From DATEGZ01 sp035519535 (GTDB taxonomy: Bacteria; Acidobacteriota; Vicinamibacteria; Vicinamibacterales; SCN-69-37), in the NCBI GenBank assembly GCA_035519535.1, contig DATIWF010000109.1, positions 1-64,000 on the forward strand: a stretch of 64,000 nt of DNA, written 5' to 3'. Positions 8,901-16,285 of the stretch are shown in pieces; position 1 is the first letter of the stretch, and each line of letters opens with the position of its first letter. Below the pieces are notes generated by a model. That model saw nothing but the letters and a program-made list of their open reading frames with translations, searched no databases and had not been told where the DNA came from. The position numbers were made by a program, and so were the translations under genes.

Positions 8901-9059
8901 GTGCTGACCGAGCAGTGCGGGCGGACGGGCGAGGGGATCGGGCGGTACCGCCAGATGGTGGGGGCGGAGCTGACCCGGCTGAACGCCGCGCTCACGGCCG
9001 CCGGCGCGCCGGCCGTGCCCGCGCCCACGGTCGCCGTCGGGCCCGGCTGCGGGCGCTGA
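5913..9059 (+). CDS. Large secreted BNR/sortilin-like beta-propeller protein (first copy)
   Basis: A 1048-residue exported protein with signal peptide MTRRLLLVVLGASIGGAAGLG. Many BNR/Asp-box repeats follow (TTDGGVVW, STDAGGTW, TTDGGRTW, SADGGATW, SDDGGATW, DDRGVTW, TRDGGRSW), the pattern of sortilin/VPS10-like ten-bladed propellers. A Gly/Arg-rich linker lies near residues 220-245. The C-terminal 250 residues are beta-rich, then helical. ATG 5913 was chosen over 5853 because it begins the signal peptide and TACAAT lies 9 nt upstream. Such proteins are often annotated as glycosyl hydrolases, but no catalytic residues are visible. Related proteins are at 22224-25349 and 30128-32593. Confidence 0.8.
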   Translation: MTRRLLLVVLGASIGGAAGLGLPARAQPSDAAFYAALSWRLIGPFRAGRVSCVAGIPGDSTTYYIGTPDGGLWKTTDGGVVWKPIFDDVHVPSIGAIAVAASNPSIVYVGTGHNLLGKGVYKSTDAGGTWQHAGLDDSKYITALLVDPRDPNVVLAGVGSGGNFGTMVYYNNNPSPARGVFRTTDGGRTWTQTLTQGPGASVVDLVGDPSDPGVVFASLSGGGGGRGGGRGAGRGATGGAEATTPAAPGPAIYRSADGGATWTRVDAQGFPAGTATANIAVAPGTRSLRLYALAGGRGAYRSDDGGATWTLGTTRLASASGHLYVDPGNRDVVYTMGTSMYKSTDAAKTFAAVKGAPGGDDNRSAWIDPQNPRRMIIGADQGPTITVDGGATWTPWYVLPNGEHYFVTADDQFPYWVYAAQQDSGTVAIKNRSDFGAIRSSDWYPVSGYEQGHIFADPGNPRFVYSHGGGHTVLKFDRETGQVGAIYTPRETDRFGPRPGMALSPKDPKRLYVGAQYVLETDDRGVTWRQISQDLTGGNGTIVALAPSPVDAQILWVGASSGLIHVTRDGGRSWKNVSPPELSSSAATLTLWSMDASSHDAGVAYAAAIDLSDQHAPKLFRTVDFGEHWQSIVEGLAPDVPSRVVREDPERPNLLYAGTQAGAWVSFDRGDHWQSLQLNLPTVAINDMTVHGDDLIIATWGRALWILDDVLPLRNLDAARAASSGAFLYPPAIATRVRWNNNQDTPVPPEVPVGQNAPDGAILDFYLGREASGPMTLSIVDARGRVVREYSNAAPVPDTTMPNVPMYWFRPGDAERLPITVGMHRVVWDLRYPTPPSLNYGPDGEPAYSTSYGIIAPAILGQSPRQQPIGPLAVPGTYTVRLALNGQTLTRALSVRNDPRVPAPAADLEATLGWELSLVAGIASSHDAIESLRALRRTVADRRASVSTNASATAAIQSFDQAAVAAIVALAGSRALAQRLAVLEYSDMPINENGAAVLTEQCGRTGEGIGRYRQMVGAELTRLNAALTAAGAPAVPAPTVAVGPGCGR

Positions 9060-9062
9060 GGG

Positions 9063-9084
9063 CCGGCGGTCCCGGCGCCGCCGG
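9063..9084 (+). terminator. Hairpin after the BNR gene
   Basis: CCGGCGG (9063-9069) and CCGCCGG (9078-9084) form a 7-bp stem with an 8-nt loop directly after the stop codon. A short T-run (TTTT, 9095-9098) follows 10 nt later. It may separate the BNR gene from the TetR-controlled operon. Confidence 0.45.
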
Positions 9085-9095
9085 GCGATCTCAGT

Positions 9096-9111
9096 TTTGA
9101 ACGCGTTCAAA
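9096..9111. promoter_or_regulatory. Operator 1, TTTGAACGCGTTCAAA
   Basis: A perfect 16-bp palindrome, TTTGAACG/CGTTCAAA, just upstream of the -35 box of the operon promoter. It shares the GAACxxGTTC core with the sites at 9150 and 9173. The TetR-family regulator encoded at the end of the operon (9941) is the obvious ligand; that link is inferred. Confidence 0.75.
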
Positions 9112-9117
9112 TAGTTG

Positions 9118-9146
9118 TTGACACGGGACCGGGCCGGGCGCATGCT
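9118..9146 (+). promoter_or_regulatory. Promoter of the TetR operon
   Basis: A perfect -35 hexamer TTGACA (9118-9123) is followed after 17 nt by the weak -10 CATGCT (9141-9146). The expected start site falls inside operator 2 (9150-9165), so a bound repressor would block initiation. ATG 9201 has ACAGGAG (9187-9193) as ribosome site. Confidence 0.6.
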
Positions 9147-9149
9147 GGG

Positions 9150-9165
9150 TTTGAACATGTTCAAA
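9150..9165. promoter_or_regulatory. Operator 2, TTTGAACATGTTCAAA
   Basis: A perfect 16-bp palindrome identical to operator 1 except for the central two bases. Its centre is 54 bp from operator 1 and 20 bp from operator 3. It overlaps the predicted transcription start. Confidence 0.78.
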
Positions 9166-9172
9166 AGCACCC

Positions 9173-9182
9173 GAACGCGTTC
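9173..9182. promoter_or_regulatory. Operator 3 core, GAACGCGTTC
   Basis: A 10-bp perfect palindrome with the same GAACGCGTTC core as operator 1 but without the flanking TTT/AAA. It lies between operator 2 and the ribosome site. Probably a weaker third site for the same regulator. Confidence 0.6.
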
Positions 9183-9200
9183 AGACACAGGAGCCCGGTC

Positions 9201-9608
9201 ATGGTCATCGTCTACACGTATCTCGCGTATCTGACGCTCTCGATTGCGGTCACGATCTGGGTCGCGCGGACGCTCCACGCGAACGGCCGCGCGTTTCTCG
9301 TCGACGCGTTCCGCGGCCAGGAAACGCTCGCCGATTCGGTGAACCACCTGCTGGTCGTGGGGTTCTACCTCATCAACGTCGGCTGGATCGTCATGACGCT
9401 GCGCACCCGGCAGGAGCTGCCGGACGTGCGCTCCGCCATCGAGCTCCTGAGCGACAAGGTCGGCACGGTGATCTTTCTGCTCGGGTTGATGCACTTCTTC
9501 AACCTGTATCTCTTCAGCCGGTTCCGCCGCCGCGCGCTCGACCGGATCAGCCCCGTGCCGCCGATCCCGCCCACAGGCTTCTTCAAGGCCCAGGAGCCGG
9601 TGCGGTGA
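9201..9608 (+). CDS. Small integral membrane protein of the TetR operon
   Basis: A 135-residue protein with three hydrophobic helices (about 3-22, 46-65 and 86-105) and a basic, proline-rich cytoplasmic tail (SPVPPIPPTGFF). I do not recognise a named family with confidence. It is the first gene of the operon controlled by the palindromes at 9096-9182, and its stop overlaps the GTG start of the DCC-family gene by 4 nt, so the products are likely made together. A role in the membrane alongside the thioredoxin-like DCC protein is suggested only by this coupling. Confidence 0.75.
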   Translation: MVIVYTYLAYLTLSIAVTIWVARTLHANGRAFLVDAFRGQETLADSVNHLLVVGFYLINVGWIVMTLRTRQELPDVRSAIELLSDKVGTVIFLLGLMHFFNLYLFSRFRRRALDRISPVPPIPPTGFFKAQEPVR

Positions 9609-9937
9609 GCCGCCTGACGCTGTTCTACGATGCGCGGTGCGGCCTGTGCTGCGCGCTGCGCGACTGGATCGGCCGCCAGCCGCAGCTCGTACCGCTCGCG
9701 TGCGAGCCGAAGTCGGACGCGCAGGAGGAGCTCGAGGTCGTCGCCGACACGGGCGAGACGTGGGTGGGGGACGGCGCCTGGCTGATGGTGCTGTGGGCGC
9801 TCGCGGAGTACCGGCCGTGGGCGTATCGTCTGGCCAGTCCCGCGCTCCTCCCCGCCGCCCGGGCAGTGTTCGCAACGCTGTCGGCCTATCGCGGGCCGCT
9901 GTCGTGCCGGCTGGGCCTCGTGCCCGACATGAGGTGA
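9605..9937 (+). CDS. DCC-family (DUF393) putative thiol-disulfide oxidoreductase
   Basis: A 110-residue protein with the N-terminal LTLFYDARCGLCCALRDW, which carries the DxxCxxC motif of the DUF393/DCC family, a thioredoxin-like group whose substrates are mostly unknown. The length is somewhat short but within the family range. Start is GTG 9605, overlapping the previous stop (GTGA), which points to translational coupling. The tetR gene begins 4 nt after its stop, so all three genes form one transcript. Confidence 0.75.
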   Translation: MSRLTLFYDARCGLCCALRDWIGRQPQLVPLACEPKSDAQEELEVVADTGETWVGDGAWLMVLWALAEYRPWAYRLASPALLPAARAVFATLSAYRGPLSCRLGLVPDMR

Positions 9938-9940
9938 TTG

Positions 9941-10588
9941 ATGGCGACGAAAGACACGCGCGAACGCATCCTCGAGGCCGCGCTCACGCTCTTCCGCGAG
10001 CGCGGCTTTGCCGAGGCCACGATGCGCGACATCGCCGCGAAGGCCGGTGTGGCGAGCGGCCTCGCGTACTACTACTTCGAGTCAAAGGAAGCCATCGTCC
10101 TGGCGTTTTATCAGCGCGCGAAGGACGACCTGCCGGCGCTCCTCGAACCGGCGCACCGCGAGCGCACGCTCTCCGGGCGCCTGCAGGCCATCCTCGAGGC
10201 GAAGTTGGCGTATTTCAAGCCGAATCGCCGCTTTCTCGGGGCCATTCTGTCGCATGCCGCCGATCCCGCCAGTCCGTTGTCGCCGTTCCACGAAGCGTCG
10301 CGCGACATTCGCGCGTTCGAATTTGCTCAGTTCGATCGCGCCCTTGCCGAGACCCGCACTCCAGTGCCACGCGACCTCGCGCCCCACATGGGCAAGATCC
10401 TCTGGTTCTACGAAATGGGCATCTTGCTGTTCTGGATCTACGACCGATCGCCGGACCAGCGGCGGACCCGCGAGCTCCTGACCGCCAGCTTGAAGGTCGT
10501 CGTCATGCTTCTCAAGGTGTCGAACGTGCCGCTCTTGAGCCCGGCTCGCCGCAGCGTGCTCAACATCGTCTCGATCCTCGAGGGATGA
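9941..10588 (+). CDS. TetR/AcrR-family transcriptional regulator
   Basis: A 215-residue regulator. The N-terminal helix-turn-helix reads RERILEAALTLFRERGFAEA then TMRDIAAKAGVASGLAYYYF, a classic TetR DNA-binding domain. The rest is helical and fits the ligand-binding and dimerisation domain. ATG 9941 was chosen over the TTG at 9938 because GAGGTG (9931-9936) is the ribosome site. Being last in the operon and having three matching palindromes upstream suggests negative autoregulation of all three genes. The inducer is unknown; partner genes suggest a hydrophobic or redox-active compound. Confidence 0.9.
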   Translation: MATKDTRERILEAALTLFRERGFAEATMRDIAAKAGVASGLAYYYFESKEAIVLAFYQRAKDDLPALLEPAHRERTLSGRLQAILEAKLAYFKPNRRFLGAILSHAADPASPLSPFHEASRDIRAFEFAQFDRALAETRTPVPRDLAPHMGKILWFYEMGILLFWIYDRSPDQRRTRELLTASLKVVVMLLKVSNVPLLSPARRSVLNIVSILEG

Positions 10589-10610
10589 CCAACCGGTGTA
10601 GCATCAGGCC

Positions 10611-11483
10611 ATGCTCCGGACGAGCCTGGTGATGGCGGCCGCGGGCGTCGCGCTTGCGGCCCAGTCCCCGCAGCAGCCGACGTTCCGCTCGCGTGTGGAG
10701 ACCGTCGCGATCTACGCCACGGTCACCGATCGCAACGGGCACCTGGTGCCCGGTCTGGCCAAGGAGGATTTCGAGGTGCGCGAGGACGGGCGTCCGGTGA
10801 ACATCACGCTGTTCTCGAACGAGCCGCAGCCGGCGACGGTGGCGATCATGCTCGACATGAGCCAGAGCATCGGCACCAAGGTCCTGCGCACGCGCGACTC
10901 CACGCAGCGTTTCATCGACGCGCTCCTGCCGGGTGATCGCGTGCGCATCGGCACTTTCGGCGTCGAGATCGGGATGAGCCCCGTGCTGACCGGCGACAAG
11001 GACGCGCTGACGCGCATCCTGCACGAGGAGCTGTGGCCCGGCGGCGGCACGCCCCTCTGGAACGCGCTGTTTGCCGCGATGACATCGCTCGAAGGCGAAA
11101 CCGGCCGCCGCGTCGTGCTGTCCCTGACGGACGGCGAAGACACGACCAGCCTGCCCGGCTGGCCCGGCACGCTCGACGATGTCCGGCGGAAGGCGGTGGA
11201 CGAGGATTTCATGATGTACGCCATTGCCATGGAAGGCAGCGGCCTCGAGCGGCACATCGTCGATCTGAGCGAGGCGACGGGCGGCGGGCACTTCGAAGTG
11301 AAACACGATGCAGACCTCGGCGAGACGTTCGCTCAGGTCATCGACGAGCTCCGGCATCAATACCTGTTCGGTTTCGTGCCGAAGACGCTCGATCAGAAGC
11401 AGCACGCGCTCGAGGTCCGCGTGCTGCGCCCCGGCCTCAAGGCCAAGGCACGCAGGTCGTACCTCGCCACGGCGGGCAGCTGA
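10611..11483 (+). CDS. VWFA-related domain protein with intact MIDAS (first of a tandem pair)
   Basis: A 290-residue exported protein. After a signal peptide, residues 20-60 form the module typical of this family (TVTDRNGHLVPGLAKEDFEV). The VWA domain follows with an intact metal site: DMSQS near residue 83, GGGTPLW, and LTDGEDTTS. The C-terminal part ends with the family motif DELRHQYLFGF. A -10-like TAGCAT lies 6 nt before the ATG, so the mRNA may be leaderless. The stop codon overlaps the next ATG (TGATG). Function unknown; VWA domains usually bind protein ligands through a metal ion. Confidence 0.82.
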   Translation: MLRTSLVMAAAGVALAAQSPQQPTFRSRVETVAIYATVTDRNGHLVPGLAKEDFEVREDGRPVNITLFSNEPQPATVAIMLDMSQSIGTKVLRTRDSTQRFIDALLPGDRVRIGTFGVEIGMSPVLTGDKDALTRILHEELWPGGGTPLWNALFAAMTSLEGETGRRVVLSLTDGEDTTSLPGWPGTLDDVRRKAVDEDFMMYAIAMEGSGLERHIVDLSEATGGGHFEVKHDADLGETFAQVIDELRHQYLFGFVPKTLDQKQHALEVRVLRPGLKAKARRSYLATAGS

Positions 11484-12406
11484 TGCGCACGGTCCTCACG
11501 GCCCTCGCCGCGCTCATCTTTGCCGTCGCGGATCGCCCCGCGGCGCAGTCGCGGCCCGTCTCCGTGCAGGTTGTCGTGACCGATGCCGACGGTCGGGCCG
11601 TCGGCGGCCTGACCGAAGGCGATTTCCAGATCGCGAGCGGCGGTCGTCCCCGTGCGGTCGAATCGTTTTCCGCGGGTCCCTCGCCGCTGACGATCTGCCT
11701 GCTGCTCGACGTGAGCGCAAGTATGGACGGCACGCTCGGACCCGGACGGGCACCGGCCGGTCTGGCGGCCGCGATGGAGGCCTGGCTCGACGCGCGTCAG
11801 GGAACGGCCGATCGCTGGCTCGTCGGGACGATCTCGCGACACGTCGCGGTCGGCGCGACGCCGGTCGCCGACGGTCCGGACCTCCGCGCCGCCATCCAGA
11901 CCGCGCTCGGCCTTGCCGATACGCAGCGGTTCGGTCCGTCGCCGATCTGGGATACGGTGGACGCCGCGCTTGGCGCGCTCGAAGGCGAGTCCGGCCGGCG
12001 CGGGGTGATCCTGGTCACGGACGGGCGATCGACCGGCGATCGCCTCGGCGTCCGCGACGCGATCCGCCGCGGCCTCGGCGCGGGCGTGCCCGTCACGGTC
12101 ATCAGCGAGGCGCCCGATCAAACCCTTGCGCTCTCGCCGACGTCGCTGCTGCTCGTGCGTCCGGAGCTCGCGCTCCAGCTCATCGTCGAGCAGACGGGCG
12201 GCAGCTACCTCCCGGCGTTCACCGATCCCAAGCCCGCCCTGGGATCGCTGCTCGATCGCGCGATCGACGAGCTGCGGCAGGCGTACGTGCTGACGTTCTC
12301 GGGAACGGCGGCCGACGGCGAGGCCCACACCCTCGAGGTCAGCGTCAGGCATCCGGGCGCGCGGGTGAAGACGAGAAAAGCCGTCATCCTCGGCACCGGG
12401 CGGTGA
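11483..12406 (+). CDS. VWFA-related domain protein (second of a tandem pair)
   Basis: A 307-residue exported paralogue of the preceding protein: signal peptide MRTVLTALAALIFAVA, N-terminal VVVTDADGRAVGGLTEGDFQ, MIDAS motif DVSAS, second metal loop FGPSPIW with Ser in place of the Thr, and VTDGRST. It ends with DELRQAYVLTFSG, the family closing strand. The start ATG overlaps the previous stop codon by one base, so the two are translationally coupled, presumably after a tandem duplication. The stop lies 15 nt from that of the convergent gene at 12422. Confidence 0.82.
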   Translation: MRTVLTALAALIFAVADRPAAQSRPVSVQVVVTDADGRAVGGLTEGDFQIASGGRPRAVESFSAGPSPLTICLLLDVSASMDGTLGPGRAPAGLAAAMEAWLDARQGTADRWLVGTISRHVAVGATPVADGPDLRAAIQTALGLADTQRFGPSPIWDTVDAALGALEGESGRRGVILVTDGRSTGDRLGVRDAIRRGLGAGVPVTVISEAPDQTLALSPTSLLLVRPELALQLIVEQTGGSYLPAFTDPKPALGSLLDRAIDELRQAYVLTFSGTAADGEAHTLEVSVRHPGARVKTRKAVILGTGR

Positions 12407-12421
12407 CGACGTCCGGCCCGG

Positions 12422-13312
12422 CTACTTCAGCGACCAGCGCGGAGCGAGAATCCGATCGCCCTCCGTGCCGGCGACACCCAGCCGCAGCGAGACCTGCGGA
12501 CCGGGCGGCCGCGAGTATCTGACTTCGTACTGCGACAGGATGACGTCCGTCATCCGCACGGCCGCGGCTTCGAGCGGCGACGTGCCGAACACCTGATCGT
12601 TGAACCCGCCGCTCATCGTGGTCCACATGGTGAGCACGTTGTCCTTCTCGTTGCTCATGCTGCTGTTCAGATTGGCCTTGTTCGAGCCGGGGACGTAGTT
12701 GATCGTCCAGAGCGACGCGCCGGCGTTCTTGAGGATCGCCACCGCCTGGTCCGCCGACTGGTCCGCGCCGTCGTTCTTGAGCGAGTTCGTGATGACCATG
12801 ATGACGCGGCGCCGCGTGGGCTCCTTGGCCAGGGCGCGGCAGGCATCGCTGATCGCCTCGAGGAGGATGAGGTTCGAGCCGCTCATCGCGAAGCGGCTCG
12901 CGGTCTTGTCGAGATCGTTGGCGCCCGACGTGACACCGACGAGCTTCGGCGTTCGCACTTCGGTGATCAGTGCGACGCGCGCCTCCGGCTGGCTCCGCCG
13001 CAGGGAGTCGAGGACGGCGCCGACGGCTTTGCGCACATCCTGGGGACCGTCGTCGCGCGTCATGCCGTGCACGATGATCACGACCGACGGGGGCTGGGCA
13101 GCCAGTGCAACCGCGGTGACGTCGCGCGTCGTCGTGCCCTCCCACACGTGAAACGCGTCGGGCCGCAGCCCGACGATCGGCTTGCCGATCTGATCCATCA
13201 CCGCCACATAGACGACGCCCTGATCGGCGGACTGGCCGGATGGTGCGGCGCCAAGGCCGACGAGCGCCGCGGCGGCAGCGGCAAGGATGGCGCAACGCTG
13301 ATGTCGTGGCAT
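12422..13312 (-). CDS. VWFA-related secreted protein lacking MIDAS
   Basis: A 296-residue protein with signal peptide MPRHQRCAILAAAAAALVGL. The N-terminal module reads VVYVAVMDQIGKPIVGLRPD, followed by a VWA-like fold (VVIIVHGMTRDDG ... RRRVIMVITNSL ... ASLWTINYVPGS). The DxSxS position is HGMTR, so the metal site is absent. It lies 11 nt downstream of the larger VWFA gene at 13324-15279 in the same direction, and GAGGAG precedes its ATG. The two probably form an operon. Confidence 0.75.
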   Translation of the reverse strand: MPRHQRCAILAAAAAALVGLGAAPSGQSADQGVVYVAVMDQIGKPIVGLRPDAFHVWEGTTTRDVTAVALAAQPPSVVIIVHGMTRDDGPQDVRKAVGAVLDSLRRSQPEARVALITEVRTPKLVGVTSGANDLDKTASRFAMSGSNLILLEAISDACRALAKEPTRRRVIMVITNSLKNDGADQSADQAVAILKNAGASLWTINYVPGSNKANLNSSMSNEKDNVLTMWTTMSGGFNDQVFGTSPLEAAAVRMTDVILSQYEVRYSRPPGPQVSLRLGVAGTEGDRILAPRWSLK

Positions 13313-13323
13313 GTCGGCTCCTC

Positions 13324-15279
13324 TTATGGTTCCCTCGGCGAGTCGATCCGGACGCCCGCCTCACGCGTGGCTTGATGCGTGCCATCCGACGCGGCGACCA
13401 CCAGCCGGTACGGGCCGGTCGGCAGGCCGGCGAGCAGTGCGCGCACGTCGATCGACGACTCGCGGATCGACGTCAGCTTCCACGGCACCTGCGCGTGCGG
13501 ACTCCCGCCGTCATCCACCAGGCTGACGGTGCCCATCACGGGGGTCGATGCGCTGTGACGATGCACTTGGAAGAACACACGCAGTTCGTCATCGGGCGGG
13601 AACACGCGGGTGAGCGATGGCGCGAACGGCAACGTCAGACCCGCAAGCGGCGTGACGTCCACGAGGCGTGCGTCGAGCACCCGGGCCCGCCGCGACGAGA
13701 TCGCGAGGCCGCTCAGGCCGAGCGGACCGTCGGCGGCCGGCGGGATGTCGAGGAGCAAATAGACGCTGCCGGTCTTGTTGATGGCCTTCGCGGTCGCTGA
13801 CGCACGCAGCTGGTACGGGCCAGGCGGCAGCGTGAGCACGGTCTGCACGCGAAACGGCGGCGTGCCCGAGGGATGGCCGCTCTCGACCGGCCACGCGACC
13901 TCGATCTTCTTCGCGATGTCGCGCGTGACTTTCTTCTTCTTGAGATCCACCGCGAAGATGCCGAAGTCGACGCGATCGGTGACTCGGCCGTCGGCGCCCG
14001 CCGGCGGAAACCCGGTCAGGTCGAACTCGAGCGTCGTGACGAGCTGCACCGAGGACCCGCTCGTGAAGAAGGGCACCGCACTCAGGCGCAGGGGCAGATC
14101 CGTCGTCGGCATGACCGGGCCGACGAGCGTGCCCAGAACGGTGTCGTTCTTCGGCGGCGCCGGCGGGCCGCCAGGCTGATAGCCGGTACGATACCGCACC
14201 GTGAGTCCAGGACGATTCACGCGCACGTCGATCTGATGGTACTTGCGGTCGATCGGCACATCCGGATAGAAGCCGAGCAGGTAGTAGTTGTCGAGGTCAC
14301 CGAGGAGGCGCGCCATGCCGCGGTCCAGGTCAGCCGGCGGCACGTTGAACCCGCCGGTGAGTTTCGTGATGGCGTCGAGCGACATGCCGCCATCGGTCGG
14401 GCCGCCCGGGTTGACGCCGTACACGGTCACACTCGATCGCCGGAACTTGTCGAGCATGCCGGCGATCTCTTCGCAAGACCACTGCACTTCTGCCGCGCCG
14501 TCACACGGATCCCTCATCCCGCTCGGCACCTTCTGAACAAAGGGCGCGAGGCCCGCTGCGGGCACGCCCGCCGAGATCCACACGAATGCCTTGCGACGCC
14601 CGTCGTCGGCGCCAATCATCTTTGCGACGTTTCCGACGAAGCGATACGTCGACAGGGTGCTGAAGGGGTCGGCCAGATTGCTCGGACCGCGACCCGCGAT
14701 GCCCGCCTCACCGCCGCCCGTGCTTCCACGCCGCCCTGGATCGAAGCGATCCACGAACTGATCGACCGCGAGCAGGACGCGCGTGCGATCTTCGGTCGGT
14801 TCGACGTCGAACTGGCGCGACGTCGTGACGAGGGAAAGCGTGACGCCGTCGCCCAGTCTCTCCACGACCTGATGCACCAGTGTTCTCGCTTCTTCCGTGC
14901 GGCCGCGGAAGTGCAGGTCGTCGAGCACGATGACCACGAGCCGATCCGACGCTGCTGTCTGGTTGTTTGCGACGTCGAGCGGCAGCCCGGCCGGGAGCAG
15001 GGGCTCGGGCGGATGATTGTTCGACTGTTCGGCGAGCGTGGCGACCGCGCGCGGCTTGCCTCGGTCGATGAGCGTGAAATCGTTCTTCGTCAGGCCGTGA
15101 ACCGGCCGTCCCTCTGCGTCGAGCACGACGACGTCCACCTGAATCAGGTCGACGCCCCCTCGAAAAATAGGCGGTGTCTGCGCTGGTGTGGGCTGCTGGC
15201 CGGAGACCGCGGCCGACGGGGCGGCGAGAATCGCGCACGCCACCGTCCAGACCACAGGTTGAGGGACGTACCTCGGCAT
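13324..15279 (-). CDS. VWFA-related domain protein, large, with C-terminal beta domain
   Basis: A 651-residue exported protein. A signal peptide is followed by VDLIQVDVVVLDAEGRPVHG, then a VWA-like domain starting LVVIVLDDLHF, where DDLHF replaces DxSxS. DNYYLLGFYPDVP closes the VWA part near residue 340. The last 280 residues form one or more beta domains with no named match. ATG 15279 was chosen because it starts the signal peptide; an upstream ATG at 15357 gives a poor leader. It is the longer relative of the 39979-41955 protein, which shares the DDL-type motif and the C-terminal extension. Confidence 0.78.
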   Translation of the reverse strand: MPRYVPQPVVWTVACAILAAPSAAVSGQQPTPAQTPPIFRGGVDLIQVDVVVLDAEGRPVHGLTKNDFTLIDRGKPRAVATLAEQSNNHPPEPLLPAGLPLDVANNQTAASDRLVVIVLDDLHFRGRTEEARTLVHQVVERLGDGVTLSLVTTSRQFDVEPTEDRTRVLLAVDQFVDRFDPGRRGSTGGGEAGIAGRGPSNLADPFSTLSTYRFVGNVAKMIGADDGRRKAFVWISAGVPAAGLAPFVQKVPSGMRDPCDGAAEVQWSCEEIAGMLDKFRRSSVTVYGVNPGGPTDGGMSLDAITKLTGGFNVPPADLDRGMARLLGDLDNYYLLGFYPDVPIDRKYHQIDVRVNRPGLTVRYRTGYQPGGPPAPPKNDTVLGTLVGPVMPTTDLPLRLSAVPFFTSGSSVQLVTTLEFDLTGFPPAGADGRVTDRVDFGIFAVDLKKKKVTRDIAKKIEVAWPVESGHPSGTPPFRVQTVLTLPPGPYQLRASATAKAINKTGSVYLLLDIPPAADGPLGLSGLAISSRRARVLDARLVDVTPLAGLTLPFAPSLTRVFPPDDELRVFFQVHRHSASTPVMGTVSLVDDGGSPHAQVPWKLTSIRESSIDVRALLAGLPTGPYRLVVAASDGTHQATREAGVRIDSPREP

Positions 15280-15374
15280 GATCGCGGTCGATCCTGTGCG
15301 CTGGCCCGGCCAGTCTACGACAGTGGCCGAACCGGCGCTAGTATGCTCGCGGATCAACGGGCTGGAGACGAACG

Positions 15375-15506
15375 ATGAGCCACGAGGCTGATCGGCGCGA
15401 CTCTTTGCGCACGTTGATGACGGCCTTCGCGATAGCCGGCGTGAAGCTGGACTGGGCCGGGCGCGCTGTCGGCCGAGCCGTGCAGGACGTGATGAAGCGG
15501 GGCTGA
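15375..15506 (+). CDS. Small protein of 43 residues, hypothetical
   Basis: ATG 15375 opens a short frame encoding MSHEADRRDSLRTLMTAFAI and ending DVMKRG. GGAGACG is a possible ribosome site 6-12 nt upstream, and TATGCT lies near 15343. The middle (LMTAFAIAGVKLDWAGRAVG) is amphipathic. No family is recognised. It is supported only by its start context and position in an otherwise empty gap. Confidence 0.35.
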   Translation: MSHEADRRDSLRTLMTAFAIAGVKLDWAGRAVGRAVQDVMKRG

Positions 15507-15516
15507 TGCGGGCGGA

Positions 15517-16140
15517 TCAGCGGGACGCGGTGGGCGACGAGGGATAGACCGCTTCCAGGAGCAACGGCTTCGCCGGCCCGGGCGACCAGAACTTCAGCCG
15601 GTAGATCGCGACCAGCGGCGTGGCCGCCACTGAACGCACGAGCTCCAGTCGATCGGCCTGGCGCGTGAGCAGCTCCTGCGTCTGCGGCCAGAGCGCATGG
15701 CGCGCCATCTGCGGCGACTCGTCGACGACGATGTAGTCAACGTGGAGATCCTCGAGGTCCCGCAACAGCGCGCCGGCGGAAGGGTAGCGGACGCTGACGG
15801 CCTGTCGTCCGGAGTCGGTGCTGAGCAGAAGCGCTGACGCACGGATGACCATCGCGGCTGGCACGGGATGCCGTGCCGCGACGTCGTCGGCGAACGCGCC
15901 CTCGCGGTTCTCGTCGGCGATCACGAGAATGGTGCGGCCCGCCAGGTTGCCGCACGCCTCGAGGAATGCGGCCGCATCGTCCAGGCCGGCGGGCCGAGGC
16001 AGCGCGAGCGCAGGCGCCAGGGGCACGAGGGCCGCCGCCATGAGCGTGGCCGCTGCAGTGAGCGTCATCCATTTCGTGCGCGAGATCGCGTGTCTCTCGC
16101 CGCGGGTCGCCGGGGAAAATCCGTCGAGATAGACCGGCAT
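15517..16140 (-). CDS. Orphan C-terminal piece of a membrane glycosyltransferase-like protein
   Basis: About 207 residues. One hydrophobic helix (WMTLTAAATLMAAALVPLAP) is followed by a soluble alpha/beta domain: RTILVIADENREGAFADDVA, VDYIVVDESPQ, and VAATPLVAIYRLKFW. This layout resembles the extracytoplasmic tail of large GT39/ArnT-like multi-pass glycosyltransferases, but the many upstream membrane helices are missing. It may be the remnant of a deleted gene, or a genuine small membrane-anchored protein. The start is uncertain (16140, 16161 or up to 16287); 16140 was chosen for a weak GAGG upstream. Confidence 0.45.
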   Translation of the reverse strand: MPVYLDGFSPATRGERHAISRTKWMTLTAAATLMAAALVPLAPALALPRPAGLDDAAAFLEACGNLAGRTILVIADENREGAFADDVAARHPVPAAMVIRASALLLSTDSGRQAVSVRYPSAGALLRDLEDLHVDYIVVDESPQMARHALWPQTQELLTRQADRLELVRSVAATPLVAIYRLKFWSPGPAKPLLLEAVYPSSPTASR

Positions 16141-16285
16141 GTCCAGGTGCCGCCTCGCCATGGTGCAAGGGCAGTGCCGACCGCAGAGCGCCCGGGCCGC
16201 CGGAGCCGGGCGGGTCAGGGGTGAAGTAGTCGCCTCAGACGCAGACGTCTGTCTGGTGGACACCTGACTGCTCCAGGGACGTGGC

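Noticed and set aside
7251..9875. An 874-codon open frame on the minus strand across the first BNR gene and the TetR operon start
   Set aside because: Arg-rich mirror frame that runs through the operators and two genes with good starts; no domain recognised.
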